64,000 nt of DNA, taken from Pelagibacterales bacterium MED-G42 (GTDB taxonomy: Bacteria; Pseudomonadota; Alphaproteobacteria; Pelagibacterales; Pelagibacteraceae). The stretch lies in NCBI GenBank assembly GCA_002457485.1, contig NTJL01000001.1, positions 1-64,000 on the forward strand, in the 5' to 3' direction. Made by a program: the position numbers and the translations under genes. Below the pieces are notes generated by a model that ran no database searches, was not told the origin of the DNA, and saw only the letters and a program-made list of their open reading frames with translations. Below, piece after piece: positions 9,781 through 20,043 of this stretch (the stretch's first letter is position 1; each line of letters begins with the position of its first letter).

Positions 9781-11361
9781 TTAGAATACCAATAGTCCAA
9801 AAATTACAAGACTTAATAAACCAATAATAGATTGATTTCTAAAAGCAATCATTTCAGATTTTTTTGTATTTAATGCAGTATAAGAATTAGAATTTTGAGG
9901 AATTTGTCCGCTTGCTAAAAATGTTAGCGCTTGGTTAGCTTTATCCATTATTTCAGGAAACTCAGGCAATCTTTTAATAACCTCAGACGTATTTTTAATC
10001 GTTTCATTAAAATTATTAATAGGATCTTTTGTTTCTTTTAACCAACTTTCTAAGACAGGTTTAGAAGTTGTCCAAATATTTGTGTTTGGGTTTAATTTTC
10101 TTGCCACACCTTCTACAACAACCATAGTTTTTTGTAACATTAACAACTGTGGTTGAGTTTGCATATTAAATTTTTCTGTGACATCAAACAATTGTTTTAA
10201 CAATTTACCTCCAGAAATGTCCTTTACGGCTTGACCAAATATAGGTTCACCAATAGACCTTAAAGCTTGCGCTAAGTCATCTAAAGGTACGTTATTTGGA
10301 ACAAGTCCAGCCGCTAAGTGAACTTCTGCAACTTTTTTATAATCTCTTTGGATAAAACCAAACAAAATTTCAGCTAAAAATCTCTTACTCACTTTATCTA
10401 ACCTACCCATTATTCCAAAATCTATTGGCACTATTTGACCACTCTTATTGATAAAAATGTTTCCTTGATGCATGTCCGCATGAAAAAAACCATCTCGGAC
10501 AGCATGTCTTAAGAAATGTTGAATTACATCCTCAGCAATTTTATTAGTATCTAAGTTTCTATTCTTTAATTCGTTGGTCTCTCGAATTGAAACACCATCT
10601 ATCCAATCTAAAGTCATCACATTTTCACTCGTAAAATTCCAATAGATTTGAGGAACCATAAATCCTGCATCGTTCTTAGTATTCTCTGAATATTCATTAG
10701 CTGCCGCAGCTTCAAATCTTAAATCCATCTCAAGATTAGTAATTTCTTTTAACAAAAACACTACTTCTACTAGTTTTAATCTCTTAGTTTTTTTTAAAAA
10801 GGACTCAATAATGAAAGCAAATAACATCATTGCATCTATTTCTTCGTTAAAAATTTTTTTTATGTCTGGCCTCAAAATTTTAATAGCCACATCCTTAATT
10901 GTTCCGTTATCATTTATTTTAGCTTTATGAACTTGAGCAATTGAAGCAGCAGCAATAGGTTCGCTTAGGTCAATTATAGAATTATAAGTATCAATACCTA
11001 AATCATTTTTAATTATTTCTTTTGCTTTGCTGGTAGAAAAAGCTGGTAATCGATCTTGAAGATTTTCTAATTTTGATGACAGTTCTTCGCCTATAATATC
11101 TGGTCTTGTTGCCAGAAATTGTCCGAGTTTAATAAATGTTGTACCCATAGACTCCAATGAACTTGATAATCTTTCACCTTCATTTTTATCAATGTTATTA
11201 AGTTCTTTTTTTGATAATGAAAATGATAAAAGCTGAAATAATATTATTAATACTAGGGGAGGTTTTTTAAACTTTGAGGAAATGTTTAAAATATCTGATT
11301 TTGCAATTTTTCGAGCTAACTTAAATAAAGTAATAAATTTTTTTATCATTAAATTTTCCAT
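9781..11361 (-). CDS. ubiB: ABC1/AarF kinase-like ubiquinone biosynthesis protein
   Basis: GTTFIKLGQFLATRPDIIGEELSSKLENLQDRLP; FFHADMHQGNIFINKSGQIVPIDFGIMGRL; C-terminal TM segment. Confidence 0.93.
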   Translation of the reverse strand: MENLMIKKFITLFKLARKIAKSDILNISSKFKKPPLVLIILFQLLSFSLSKKELNNIDKNEGERLSSSLESMGTTFIKLGQFLATRPDIIGEELSSKLENLQDRLPAFSTSKAKEIIKNDLGIDTYNSIIDLSEPIAAASIAQVHKAKINDNGTIKDVAIKILRPDIKKIFNEEIDAMMLFAFIIESFLKKTKRLKLVEVVFLLKEITNLEMDLRFEAAAANEYSENTKNDAGFMVPQIYWNFTSENVMTLDWIDGVSIRETNELKNRNLDTNKIAEDVIQHFLRHAVRDGFFHADMHQGNIFINKSGQIVPIDFGIMGRLDKVSKRFLAEILFGFIQRDYKKVAEVHLAAGLVPNNVPLDDLAQALRSIGEPIFGQAVKDISGGKLLKQLFDVTEKFNMQTQPQLLMLQKTMVVVEGVARKLNPNTNIWTTSKPVLESWLKETKDPINNFNETIKNTSEVIKRLPEFPEIMDKANQALTFLASGQIPQNSNSYTALNTKKSEMIAFRNQSIIGLLSLVIFGLLVF

Positions 11362-12053
11362 CCACTATGAATCGAAACAACTCCACCAGTAAAGTTTCTA
11401 TACGAACATTTTTGAAAATTATTTTTTTCCATTAGGTCAATTAATTCTTCTTGATTAATAAATTCTTTAATACTTTTTACTAAATATTCATATGGCTCTT
11501 TTTCACCAACAACAAATTTCCCTATAATTGGAATTAATTTTGAATAATTTTTATAAATAAAATCTAGATTTGAGTTTTGAATTTTTGAAAATTCAAGACA
11601 AAAAAAACGGCCACCTGGTTTTAATATTCTATAAGCTTCAGACAAAGTTTTTTCTAAATCTTTTGTATTTCGTAGACCAAATCCAATAGTATAAAAATCA
11701 AATATATTATTTTCTAAAGGTAATTTTTCAGCTGATGAGTTTATCCATTTAATATTTTTATAATTTAACAATTTTTGTTTACCCTGATCAATCATTCCTT
11801 GGTTAGGGTCGACACAAACAATTTCTCCATTCTTATTAGTATTATCTAAAAAAAGCTTACCTATATCGCCTGTACCACAAGCAACATCTACTAATTTACT
11901 ATTTGTTGATGGATTCATCATATTAATTAAACTTTTTTTCCAAAATCTATGGACCCCAAGTGACATAAGGTCATTCATTATGTCATATTTATCGTACACT
12001 TGATTAAATACGTTCTGTACTAGCCCTTTTTTATTTTGGAGATATTGTTGCAT
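11349..12053 (-). CDS. ubiE: Ubiquinone/menaquinone C-methyltransferase
   Basis: VFNQVYDKYDIMNDLMSLGVHRFWKK; VDVACGTGDIGKLF; GFGLRNTKDLEKTLSEAYRILKPGGRFFCLEFSK. Confidence 0.95.
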   Translation of the reverse strand: MQQYLQNKKGLVQNVFNQVYDKYDIMNDLMSLGVHRFWKKSLINMMNPSTNSKLVDVACGTGDIGKLFLDNTNKNGEIVCVDPNQGMIDQGKQKLLNYKNIKWINSSAEKLPLENNIFDFYTIGFGLRNTKDLEKTLSEAYRILKPGGRFFCLEFSKIQNSNLDFIYKNYSKLIPIIGKFVVGEKEPYEYLVKSIKEFINQEELIDLMEKNNFQKCSYRNFTGGVVSIHSGWKI

Positions 12054-12085
12054 AAAAAAAATTTATATATTTAATATAGTGTGAA

Positions 12086-12949
12086 ATGCCAGAATTACCA
12101 GAAGTAGAAATTGTTAGACAGTCATTAAATAAAATAATCAAACAAAAAAAGGTTAAAAAGGTAATAATTCGAAATAGAAATTTAAGATTTAAAATTCCTT
12201 TAAATTTAATTGATTATTTAGAAAATAAAAAAATAATTAAAGTTGGAAGATTTTCTAAATATTTAATAATACATCTACCAAAAAGATCTTACTGTTTAAT
12301 TCATTTAGGCATGTCTGGAACCATACATGTGTTAAAAAACAAAACAAAAAAAAAAATGACTAATACTAGCTTTTATAGTCTACCTATTTTACCAAAAAAA
12401 CATAATCATGTAGAATTAATTTTTGATAATTTTAAGGTTGTCTATAATGACCCAAGGAGATTTGGTTTTTTTCAAATTATTAAAAATAGTTTAGAACTTA
12501 AAAAAAAAATTAACACCTATGGGCCAGAACCATTTGAGTCGAGTTTTAATTTAAATTATGTTCATAATTTTTTTTATGGTAAAAATAAAGATATAAAAAA
12601 TTTTTTATTAGATCAAAAATTTGTATCTGGGATAGGTAATATTTACGCCAGTGAAATTTTGTTTTTAAGTAAAATAAATCCCTTTAAAAAAGCAAAGTTA
12701 TTAAGTAAAAAAGAGTGTAAAAAAATTATAAAAAATTCTAAAAAAGTTCTTTTAAGAGCTATTTCTAGAGGGGGATCTAGTATTAGAGACTTCAAAGATT
12801 CTTCTGGACTAAAGGGAGGATTTCAAAATGAATTCAAAGTTTACCAACAAGCAGGTAGAATTTGTAAAAACACAGGCTGTTCTTGTCTGATTAAAAAAAA
12901 GATAATTTCTAATAGATCAACTTTTTTTTGCAAATTTTGTCAAAAATAA
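12086..12949 (+). CDS. mutM: Formamidopyrimidine-DNA glycosylase
   Basis: MPELPEVEIVRQSL start, C-terminal zinc finger CSCLIKKKIISNRSTFFCKFCQK. Confidence 0.95.
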   Translation: MPELPEVEIVRQSLNKIIKQKKVKKVIIRNRNLRFKIPLNLIDYLENKKIIKVGRFSKYLIIHLPKRSYCLIHLGMSGTIHVLKNKTKKKMTNTSFYSLPILPKKHNHVELIFDNFKVVYNDPRRFGFFQIIKNSLELKKKINTYGPEPFESSFNLNYVHNFFYGKNKDIKNFLLDQKFVSGIGNIYASEILFLSKINPFKKAKLLSKKECKKIIKNSKKVLLRAISRGGSSIRDFKDSSGLKGGFQNEFKVYQQAGRICKNTGCSCLIKKKIISNRSTFFCKFCQK

Positions 12950-12961
12950 TTAATTATTTTA

Positions 12962-12990
12962 TTGACCACCATAAGTTCCCAAGCTATACC
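12962..12990 (+). promoter_or_regulatory. rpsT promoter
   Basis: TTGACC - 17 bp - TATACC, 9 bp upstream of the rpsT ATG. Confidence 0.6.
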
Positions 12991-12999
12991 CCTGCCAAT

Positions 13000-13260
13000 A
13001 TGGCAAATACAAAATCTGCAATTAAGAGAATTAGAAAAATAACTAGGCAAACTGCTGTTAATAAAGCAAGAAAAAGTAGATTTAAAAACGCTCTTAAGAA
13101 AATGAATCTACTTATAGAGGATAAAAAAAAAGATGAAGCACTGAAGTTTTTACCTAAATTAAATTCAGAACTAATGAAAATTTCTAAAACAGGTTTAATT
13201 AAGAGACAAAATGCTTCAAGAAACGTTTCAAGAATAACAAAGAAAATTTCTACAATTTAA
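13000..13260 (+). CDS. rpsT: 30S ribosomal protein S20
   Basis: MANTKSAIKRIRKITRQTAVNKARKSRFKNALKK; start trimmed from 12928 to 13000. Confidence 0.95.
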   Translation: MANTKSAIKRIRKITRQTAVNKARKSRFKNALKKMNLLIEDKKKDEALKFLPKLNSELMKISKTGLIKRQNASRNVSRITKKISTI

Positions 13261-13548
13261 ACGCTAGATTAAATACAGCTGGACATTTTAGATTTAAAAT
13301 TTCACATCATATATTATCAATTATTTCTTTTTTACTATATTTAGATTTAGTAAATTATTGGTAAAATTTAGTACAATCTATGAATGATTCAATCTGAGTT
13401 TGATTCAATTAATAATTTTATTTTCTTAATAATTAAAAAATTAATTAAGTCATTTTGCATTAGAAACTACAATCATAGATTTTATTTTTTTTTATAATGT
13501 TGTTGCAAAATTTTATAAAAAGTCCTAACTGGGATTTTCTGCAAAATT

Positions 13549-14967
13549 ATGAACAAACCAAAAAATACTAAAGATTTAAACAATTTAAGCCCTAATAATT
13601 TTGATTGGGATTTGATTAAATCTGAAATGAAAAATAAATTAGGATTAGATGTATATGAAAGCTGGCTTAAAAAGATTTCTTTCATAGAAGAATTTAATAA
13701 TTATCTACTATTATCAGTTCCAACTAGATTTATTAGAGATTGGATAACATCAAGATACCTAGATCAAATTGTCCAAATAATAAAAGTTTATAAAAAAGAC
13801 ATCATTAGGATAGAATTCAAAATAATTGATCAAGATTTTGATCCAAAAGAAATTGATGAAGCTAAAAAATCTTTAGACAAAAGTGAAAATGTTTCTTTCA
13901 TAAAAGACTCTTACCTTCAATACAACAGGATCGATCCAAATAAAAGATTTGATAATTTTATAACTGGCTCAAGTAATAAACTTGCTTATGAAGCATCTTT
14001 AAAAGTTTCAGAAAATATATCTCATTATAATCCCCTTTATATTTATGGAGGTGTTGGCATGGGTAAAACCCATCTTTTAAATTCAATTGGGCTTGAATTA
14101 AAAAAAGACCATAAAGTAATGTTTATATCTGCAGAACGCTTTATGTATCAATTTGTTAAATCAATAAAATCAAATGATATGGTCAAATTTAAAGAATATT
14201 TTAGAAACACTGATATTTTATTAATTGATGATATTCAATTTATTAGTGGTAAGGAAGCAATGCAAGAGGAATTCTTTCATACTTTTAATGCTTTGTTAGA
14301 TAAAGGTTCACAAATAATAGTTTCGGCTGATAGAGCTCCAAATAAATTATTAAGAATTCAAGAAAGAATTAGATCTAGGTTTTCTGGTGGTTTAGTTGTT
14401 GATATTCAGAAACCAGATTATGAACTTAGAAAAAAAATTGTTGAAAAAAAAAATGATGAATTAAACAACTTATATTCTGATCAAATACAGGTATCTAAAG
14501 AAATACAGGATTTTATAAGTAATGAAATAACTGCAAGTGTAAGAGAACTGGTTGGAGCGATTAATAGAGTGGTCTCATTTTCAAGAATATATAACAAGGT
14601 GCCAAATCTATCTGAGACAAAAGTTGTTCTAAAAGATTTACTAAATTTTGGAGAAAACAAGGTAACTATAGATAAAATACAAACTATAGTTTGTAAATTT
14701 TTTAAAATTAGTAAAAATGAAATGTTATCATCTAGAAGATCACGATATCTTGTGAGGCCAAGACAAACAGCTATATATTTAACTAAAATTTTAACTTCTA
14801 AATCCTTACCTGAAATAGGACGAGAATTTTCTAACAGAGATCATACGACTATAATTCATTCTGTTAAAACAATTGAAAAACTAAAGGAAAAAAATTCTGA
14901 AATGACTGATAATATCAATTATTTAAAAAACCAAATTTTGTACAATAATAAAGATAATGAAATTTAA
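13549..14967 (+). CDS. dnaA: Chromosomal replication initiator DnaA
   Basis: NPLYIYGGVGMGKTHLLNSIG Walker A; ILLIDDIQFISGKE; REFSNRDHTTIIHSVKTIEK DnaA signature. Confidence 0.97.
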   Translation: MNKPKNTKDLNNLSPNNFDWDLIKSEMKNKLGLDVYESWLKKISFIEEFNNYLLLSVPTRFIRDWITSRYLDQIVQIIKVYKKDIIRIEFKIIDQDFDPKEIDEAKKSLDKSENVSFIKDSYLQYNRIDPNKRFDNFITGSSNKLAYEASLKVSENISHYNPLYIYGGVGMGKTHLLNSIGLELKKDHKVMFISAERFMYQFVKSIKSNDMVKFKEYFRNTDILLIDDIQFISGKEAMQEEFFHTFNALLDKGSQIIVSADRAPNKLLRIQERIRSRFSGGLVVDIQKPDYELRKKIVEKKNDELNNLYSDQIQVSKEIQDFISNEITASVRELVGAINRVVSFSRIYNKVPNLSETKVVLKDLLNFGENKVTIDKIQTIVCKFFKISKNEMLSSRRSRYLVRPRQTAIYLTKILTSKSLPEIGREFSNRDHTTIIHSVKTIEKLKEKNSEMTDNINYLKNQILYNNKDNEI

Positions 14968-16069
14968 CGTTAATCAACAAGACATTCAATTAGCCTTAAA
15001 TTATTGTCAAGGAGTAATTGATAAAAGAAGTACGCTTCAAATATTGTCAAACATTTTATTAGACGCAAATGGATCTAATTTAACTATTACAGCTACAGAT
15101 TTAGATTTAATATTCATTCATCATTTGAATAATGTGGAGGTATTAGAAGAGGGCAAAACAACAACTACAGCATCAATAATGTATGACATTATTCGAAAAC
15201 TTTCTCCAGGTAAAAAAATCAATTTTTCTTTATCAGATATCAGTAAATTACAAGTTGAGTCTGAAAAATCTATTTTTAAATTAAATTGCTTAAGTTCATC
15301 AGAATTTCCACTAACAGATGAAAACTTTAATCAAAATCAATTTGTTATAAAATCTAAACAACTTTTAAAATTACTAAATAAATGTAAATTTTCAGTTTCT
15401 AATGATGAAACTAGGCATTATTTAAGTGGTATTTATCTCCACCAAACAGAAGTTGATGAAAAGAATTATTTAACAGCTGTAGCAACTGATAGTCATAGAA
15501 TGTCTATTTCTAAAATTAGACTAGAACAGAAAATTGAATTTGAACCTATCATACTACCCAAAAAAACTATTTTTCAATTATGTTCATTACTTGATAATTA
15601 TGATGGAAATGTAAAAATTTCTAATATCAGATCTAAAATAAAGTTTGAATTAGATAATAGTATATTAATTTCAAAACTTATAGATGGAAAATTTCCAAAC
15701 TATATACAGGTAATACCAAAAAATAATCAAAAAAAACTTGAGGTAGACTTAAAATTATTTCAAAATTCTGTTGATAGAGTTGCATCTGTGTCCCTAGATA
15801 AAAAAGATGGTGTAAAATTCAATTTATTAAAGGATCAATTAGATCTTTCAGTTAATAATACTAATAGTGGTGATGGCAAGGAAACTCTAAATGTTAAATT
15901 TGACCATGAGTTAGAAATTAGTTTTAATTCAAGATATCTAATTGATGTAGCATCACAATTAGACGGAGAAAGGATCGAAATTTTTTTTAATGACACGGGC
16001 TCACCAGCTTTAATTAAAGATCCAGGTGATTTTGATAGTATATATGTAGTGATGCCCATGAAAGGTTAG
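14957..16069 (+). CDS. dnaN: DNA polymerase III beta sliding clamp
   Basis: MKFNVNQQDIQLALNYCQGVIDKRSTLQILSNILL; C-terminal YVVMPMKG; overlaps the dnaA 3' end. Confidence 0.95.
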   Translation: MKFNVNQQDIQLALNYCQGVIDKRSTLQILSNILLDANGSNLTITATDLDLIFIHHLNNVEVLEEGKTTTTASIMYDIIRKLSPGKKINFSLSDISKLQVESEKSIFKLNCLSSSEFPLTDENFNQNQFVIKSKQLLKLLNKCKFSVSNDETRHYLSGIYLHQTEVDEKNYLTAVATDSHRMSISKIRLEQKIEFEPIILPKKTIFQLCSLLDNYDGNVKISNIRSKIKFELDNSILISKLIDGKFPNYIQVIPKNNQKKLEVDLKLFQNSVDRVASVSLDKKDGVKFNLLKDQLDLSVNNTNSGDGKETLNVKFDHELEISFNSRYLIDVASQLDGERIEIFFNDTGSPALIKDPGDFDSIYVVMPMKG

Positions 16070-16776
16070 TTCATTAAGTCTAACTCTGTATATATATTTT
16101 CTTCTAAAATTTTTATGAAATTTTCTTTTGATAACCCTGCTGGGATTGGTTTTAAAATAGAGATAGTTATAGTTTTATTTTGACTTTTCAAACCTTGTTT
16201 AGGCCAAACATATCCAGAATTAATTGCAATTGGCTGGCATATAATATTAAGGTTTTCGTATATTCTTGATGCACCTTTTTTAAAAGGTGGTCTTTCTTCT
16301 GGAAGAACTCTAGTTCCTTGTGGAAATATAATCAAAGGCCTTTTTGATTTATTAATTATTTGTGAGATTCCACTGAGAAAACCCATATTATCTTTTGTAA
16401 CTCTATTTCTTTTAATTGATATTGAGCCTATTTTTTTTAAATACCAACCGAATATGGGAATTAGTAACAACTCTTTTTTTAGAATAAATACAGGTGAACT
16501 AAATATTGTTTGTAAATAAAAAGTTTCAAACATTGACTGATGAGAAGCTGCTATAAAGAATTTTTTATCACTTATAATATTCTCCCTACCTTTAATTAAG
16601 ATTTTAACTGATAGTATAAGGTTTAAGCAGAAACCTGCCCATTTACCCATTAATTTCCCCCCGAACATCACAATTTGTTTAGGTAAGAACAACGAGGGTA
16701 AAAAAATCACTGATATAAAAATAATTCCAGAAAAAAATAATAATGAAAATAAAAAATTTCTTATCATTTGTATCAA
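16066..16776 (-). CDS. plsC: 1-acyl-sn-glycerol-3-phosphate acyltransferase
   Basis: FFIAASHQSMFETFYL (HX4D-like) and PLIIFPQGTRVLP motif. Confidence 0.9.
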   Translation of the reverse strand: MIQMIRNFLFSLLFFSGIIFISVIFLPSLFLPKQIVMFGGKLMGKWAGFCLNLILSVKILIKGRENIISDKKFFIAASHQSMFETFYLQTIFSSPVFILKKELLLIPIFGWYLKKIGSISIKRNRVTKDNMGFLSGISQIINKSKRPLIIFPQGTRVLPEERPPFKKGASRIYENLNIICQPIAINSGYVWPKQGLKSQNKTITISILKPIPAGLSKENFIKILEENIYTELDLMN

Positions 16777-16778
16777 AA

Positions 16779-17993
16779 CTAGATTAATTCTTTATAATTT
16801 TGTCTTTTTCTAATTACTATAATTTTTGATCCTTTAATTAATAACTCTAATAGTTTAGGTCTAAGATTATAATTTGAACTTAGTGACATTCCATAAGCCC
16901 CCACATCACATATTGCAATTAAATCTTTTTCTTTCAATTTTTGAAATCTTTTTAAGGTAATAAATTTGTCAGTACTTTCACAAATAGGACCTACAAATTC
17001 ATAAATTTTTTTTGATATTTTGTATGATTTTATTACAGGTAAAGTTTTATGAAATGCCCCGTACAAAGCAGGTCTCATTAAATCATTCATTGCAGCATCT
17101 AAAATAATAAAATCTTTTTTGCCACTCTCTTTAATATAAATTATTTTAGTTACTAAAGTTCCAGTATTTCCAATAATTGATCTACCTGGTTCAAATATAA
17201 TTTTAACCTTATGAATTTTAAGGAACCTAAGAATCGCAGTATTATATTTTTTATAATTAAGTTTTTTGTTTTTATTAGAATAAGTTATACCCATACCTCC
17301 ACCCAAATCTATATACTCAAATGAGTGATCAGTTTTACTTAAAATTTGACTCACAGTCTTAAGCATTTTTTCATATGGCTTGTAATCTAAAATTTGACTA
17401 CCAATATGAACACTTAGACATTTTAAATTGATATTGTTTGAATTATTACAATAATTAATGATTTCATAAAGTATACTTTTATTAACTCCAAATTTATTTT
17501 CTTTTTTACCAGTAGAAATTTGAATTAAAGTTTTAGCATCTGTGTCAGGATTTAGTCTTACACCAATATTTACTTTTCTATTCTTAAATTTTGCTATTCT
17601 ATTTATTTCTTTTACTTCGCTTAAAGATTCAGCATTAATAAGTAGAATTTTTTTTTCAATTGCAAAGCTTATTTCATTCGATGTCTTCCCAACACCAGAA
17701 AAAACAATTTTATTAGGATTTATTCCAGCTTTTAAAGCCATCATTAGTTCGCCTTGTGAAACAACATCGGCTCCCAATCCTAATTTTTTGATTTCTTTTA
17801 TTATATTTAAATTTGTATTTGATTTAACAGCAAAGCAAATTAATGGTGAAAAAGATTTAAAACTATTTTTAAAATTATTTATATTTTCTTTTAATTTTGA
17901 ATATGAGTATGAATAAAAAGGTGTTTCAAATTTATTTGCAATTTTTTGAAAATTTATTTTTTCAATACTAAGTTTATTATTTATATATTTCAT
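16779..17993 (-). CDS. lysA: Diaminopimelate decarboxylase
   Basis: PFYSYSYSKLKENINNFKNSF...ICFAVKSNTNLNIIK; HIGSQI; GGGMGITY; EPGRSIIGNTG. Confidence 0.95.
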   Translation of the reverse strand: MKYINNKLSIEKINFQKIANKFETPFYSYSYSKLKENINNFKNSFKSFSPLICFAVKSNTNLNIIKEIKKLGLGADVVSQGELMMALKAGINPNKIVFSGVGKTSNEISFAIEKKILLINAESLSEVKEINRIAKFKNRKVNIGVRLNPDTDAKTLIQISTGKKENKFGVNKSILYEIINYCNNSNNINLKCLSVHIGSQILDYKPYEKMLKTVSQILSKTDHSFEYIDLGGGMGITYSNKNKKLNYKKYNTAILRFLKIHKVKIIFEPGRSIIGNTGTLVTKIIYIKESGKKDFIILDAAMNDLMRPALYGAFHKTLPVIKSYKISKKIYEFVGPICESTDKFITLKRFQKLKEKDLIAICDVGAYGMSLSSNYNLRPKLLELLIKGSKIIVIRKRQNYKELI

Positions 17994-18124
17994 TATACCA
18001 TGTAAATTAGAAGTGTTTGTGTTTTTACTTTTTTTTCAGGATCTTTATATTCAGGATCACCCTTCTTTCCACAAGAAACTAACGTACAACATAAGAAAAT
18101 AACCAAGGTAATTTTATTTATCAT
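17993..18124 (-). CDS. Small LptM/YifL-like lipoprotein (43 aa), absent from the ORF track
   Basis: Reverse-strand translation MINKITLVIFLCCTLVSCGKKGDPEYKDPEKKVKTQTLLIYMV*; lipobox LVSC and CGKKGDP; ATG overlaps argH stop (ATGA) and stop overlaps lysA ATG (TAATG). Confidence 0.85.
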   Translation of the reverse strand: MINKITLVIFLCCTLVSCGKKGDPEYKDPEKKVKTQTLLIYMV

Positions 18125-19509
18125 TTCTTTTTATATTTAATTATCATTTTTTTAATATTATCAAAAGAAGTTCCACCATAAGAAATTTTTGAGCTTATAG
18201 AGTTACCTAGATCAAATACTTTTAAAACATCATCTTTGAGTTTTGGTTCAATTTTTTTTAACTCTTCCAAAGTCAATTGGTTTAATTTTTTTTTTCTTTT
18301 CTCAGCAAAATTAACTATAGCTGAAGTTTTTTGGTAAGCTTTTCTAAAAGACATTGAATGATTTTTAACAAGATAATCAGCTAGATCAGTCGCAGTTATA
18401 AATCCATTATTTGCAAGTTCTAACATTTTTATCTTATTAGGATTAGAATTTTTTAGCACTTCATCAAATATTTTTAGACAATTGTTGAGGTTATCATTTG
18501 ACTCAAAAACAATTTTTTTATCATCTTGTAAATCTTTAAAATAGGATAAAGGCAAACCTTTTAATATTGTAAGCATAGAAAATAAATTTCCATAAAAATT
18601 ACCTGTTTTGCCACGTAAGTATTCTAGAAGATCTGGATTTTTCTTTTGAGGCATTATTGATGATCCTGTTACAATTTTATCAGAAAGATTTATCAAATTA
18701 AATCCATCAGAATTCCAGATGATAAGTTCTTCTGCAATTCGAGACATATGCATTGAGCATATAGATGTGGCATACAAAAAGTCTAATACAAAGTCTCTAT
18801 CAGAGATTGTATCTATTGAATTATTAGTTGGTCTATTAAATCCAAGTTTTTTTGTTGTATAATTTCTATCTATATTAAAAGATGTCCCTGCTAAAGCAGC
18901 AACTCCTAATGGATTTTCATCTAAACTATCTAAGTTGTTTAAAAATCTTTTTTTATCTCTATTAAACATCTCAACATAAGACATAAGATAATGAGCAAAT
19001 GAAATAGCCTGTGCATTTTTTAAATGAGTAAAACCTGGCATAATAGTTTTTATATTCTTTTCAGCTAAAATTATTGTACTCTTTATAACTTTATCAATAT
19101 TAATATTTATTTCTTTAGTTGCGGTTTTCATCCACATCTTAAAATCAGTAATAACTTGATCATTTCTTGATCTAGCCGTATGTACATATCCAGCTTCTTC
19201 CCCAATAATTTGAAAAAGTCTTCTTTCAATATTCATATGGATATCTTCATACTCTATATTGAATTCAAATTTATTATTTATAATTTCTTTATTTATTTTA
19301 TTCAGACCATAAATAATTTTATTTTTAATTTTGAAAGAAATAATTTTTTGTTTAAAAAGCATTTCCACATGTGCAATAGAACCACTGATATCTTCCTTGT
19401 AAAGTCTTTTATCTATGTTTATTGAGTTTCCAACTTTTTGGAACAAACTAGATGTCTTTTTTTTAATACGACTGCTCCATATTGCTTGGTTGTTTTTATT
19501 TTTTGTCAT
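18121..19509 (-). CDS. argH: Argininosuccinate lyase
   Basis: VHTARSRNDQVITDFKMW; TGSSIMPQKKNPDLLEYLRGKTG signature. Confidence 0.96.
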   Translation of the reverse strand: MTKNKNNQAIWSSRIKKKTSSLFQKVGNSINIDKRLYKEDISGSIAHVEMLFKQKIISFKIKNKIIYGLNKINKEIINNKFEFNIEYEDIHMNIERRLFQIIGEEAGYVHTARSRNDQVITDFKMWMKTATKEININIDKVIKSTIILAEKNIKTIMPGFTHLKNAQAISFAHYLMSYVEMFNRDKKRFLNNLDSLDENPLGVAALAGTSFNIDRNYTTKKLGFNRPTNNSIDTISDRDFVLDFLYATSICSMHMSRIAEELIIWNSDGFNLINLSDKIVTGSSIMPQKKNPDLLEYLRGKTGNFYGNLFSMLTILKGLPLSYFKDLQDDKKIVFESNDNLNNCLKIFDEVLKNSNPNKIKMLELANNGFITATDLADYLVKNHSMSFRKAYQKTSAIVNFAEKRKKKLNQLTLEELKKIEPKLKDDVLKVFDLGNSISSKISYGGTSFDNIKKMIIKYKKK

Positions 19510-19533
19510 GATATTTAATTATACCTATTTAAT

Positions 19534-20043
19534 ATGAGATTTTTATTATTATTTACTTTTTTGATAACAAATGTTTTAGCCGATGAAATATCTGGAATTA
19601 CAAATATTGTAATCCACAAAGTACCAAAAACATACGATAACGTGATTTTTTTAGACAAAAAAGATGAAAAAATTAATATTAATGATTTAGAGGGTAACTT
19701 ATTGATATTAAATTTTTGGGCAACATGGTGTGAACCTTGTAAAGAAGAAATGCCATCACTAAGCAATCTTCAAGTCAATCCTAAATTAAATAAACTAAAG
19801 ATATTTCCAATTAATATTGGTAAAGAAAATTTAGAGAAGATTAATAAATTTTTTATAGACCTAGATATTGAAAACCTTGATCCCTATTTTGACCCTCCCA
19901 CAACCTTAGCTAAAAAATTTTCATTAAGAGGCGTACCAACATCAATCTTATTTAATAAAAATGGTCAAGAATTTGCAAGAATTATAGGGTCTATCAATTT
20001 TGAGGATAAAAATTTTATTAATTGGATAAAGAATTATAACTAA
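19534..20043 (+). CDS. TlpA-like thioredoxin-family protein
   Basis: Signal peptide, FWATWCEPCKEEMPSL, RGVPTSILFNKNGQ. Confidence 0.9.
   Translation: MRFLLLFTFLITNVLADEISGITNIVIHKVPKTYDNVIFLDKKDEKININDLEGNLLILNFWATWCEPCKEEMPSLSNLQVNPKLNKLKIFPINIGKENLEKINKFFIDLDIENLDPYFDPPTTLAKKFSLRGVPTSILFNKNGQEFARIIGSINFEDKNFINWIKNYN

Noticed and set aside
13384-13497. 37-aa ORF upstream of dnaA (MIQSEFDSINNFIFLIIKK...)
   Set aside because: No ribosome-binding-like sequence, AT-driven composition, lies in a probable regulatory region.
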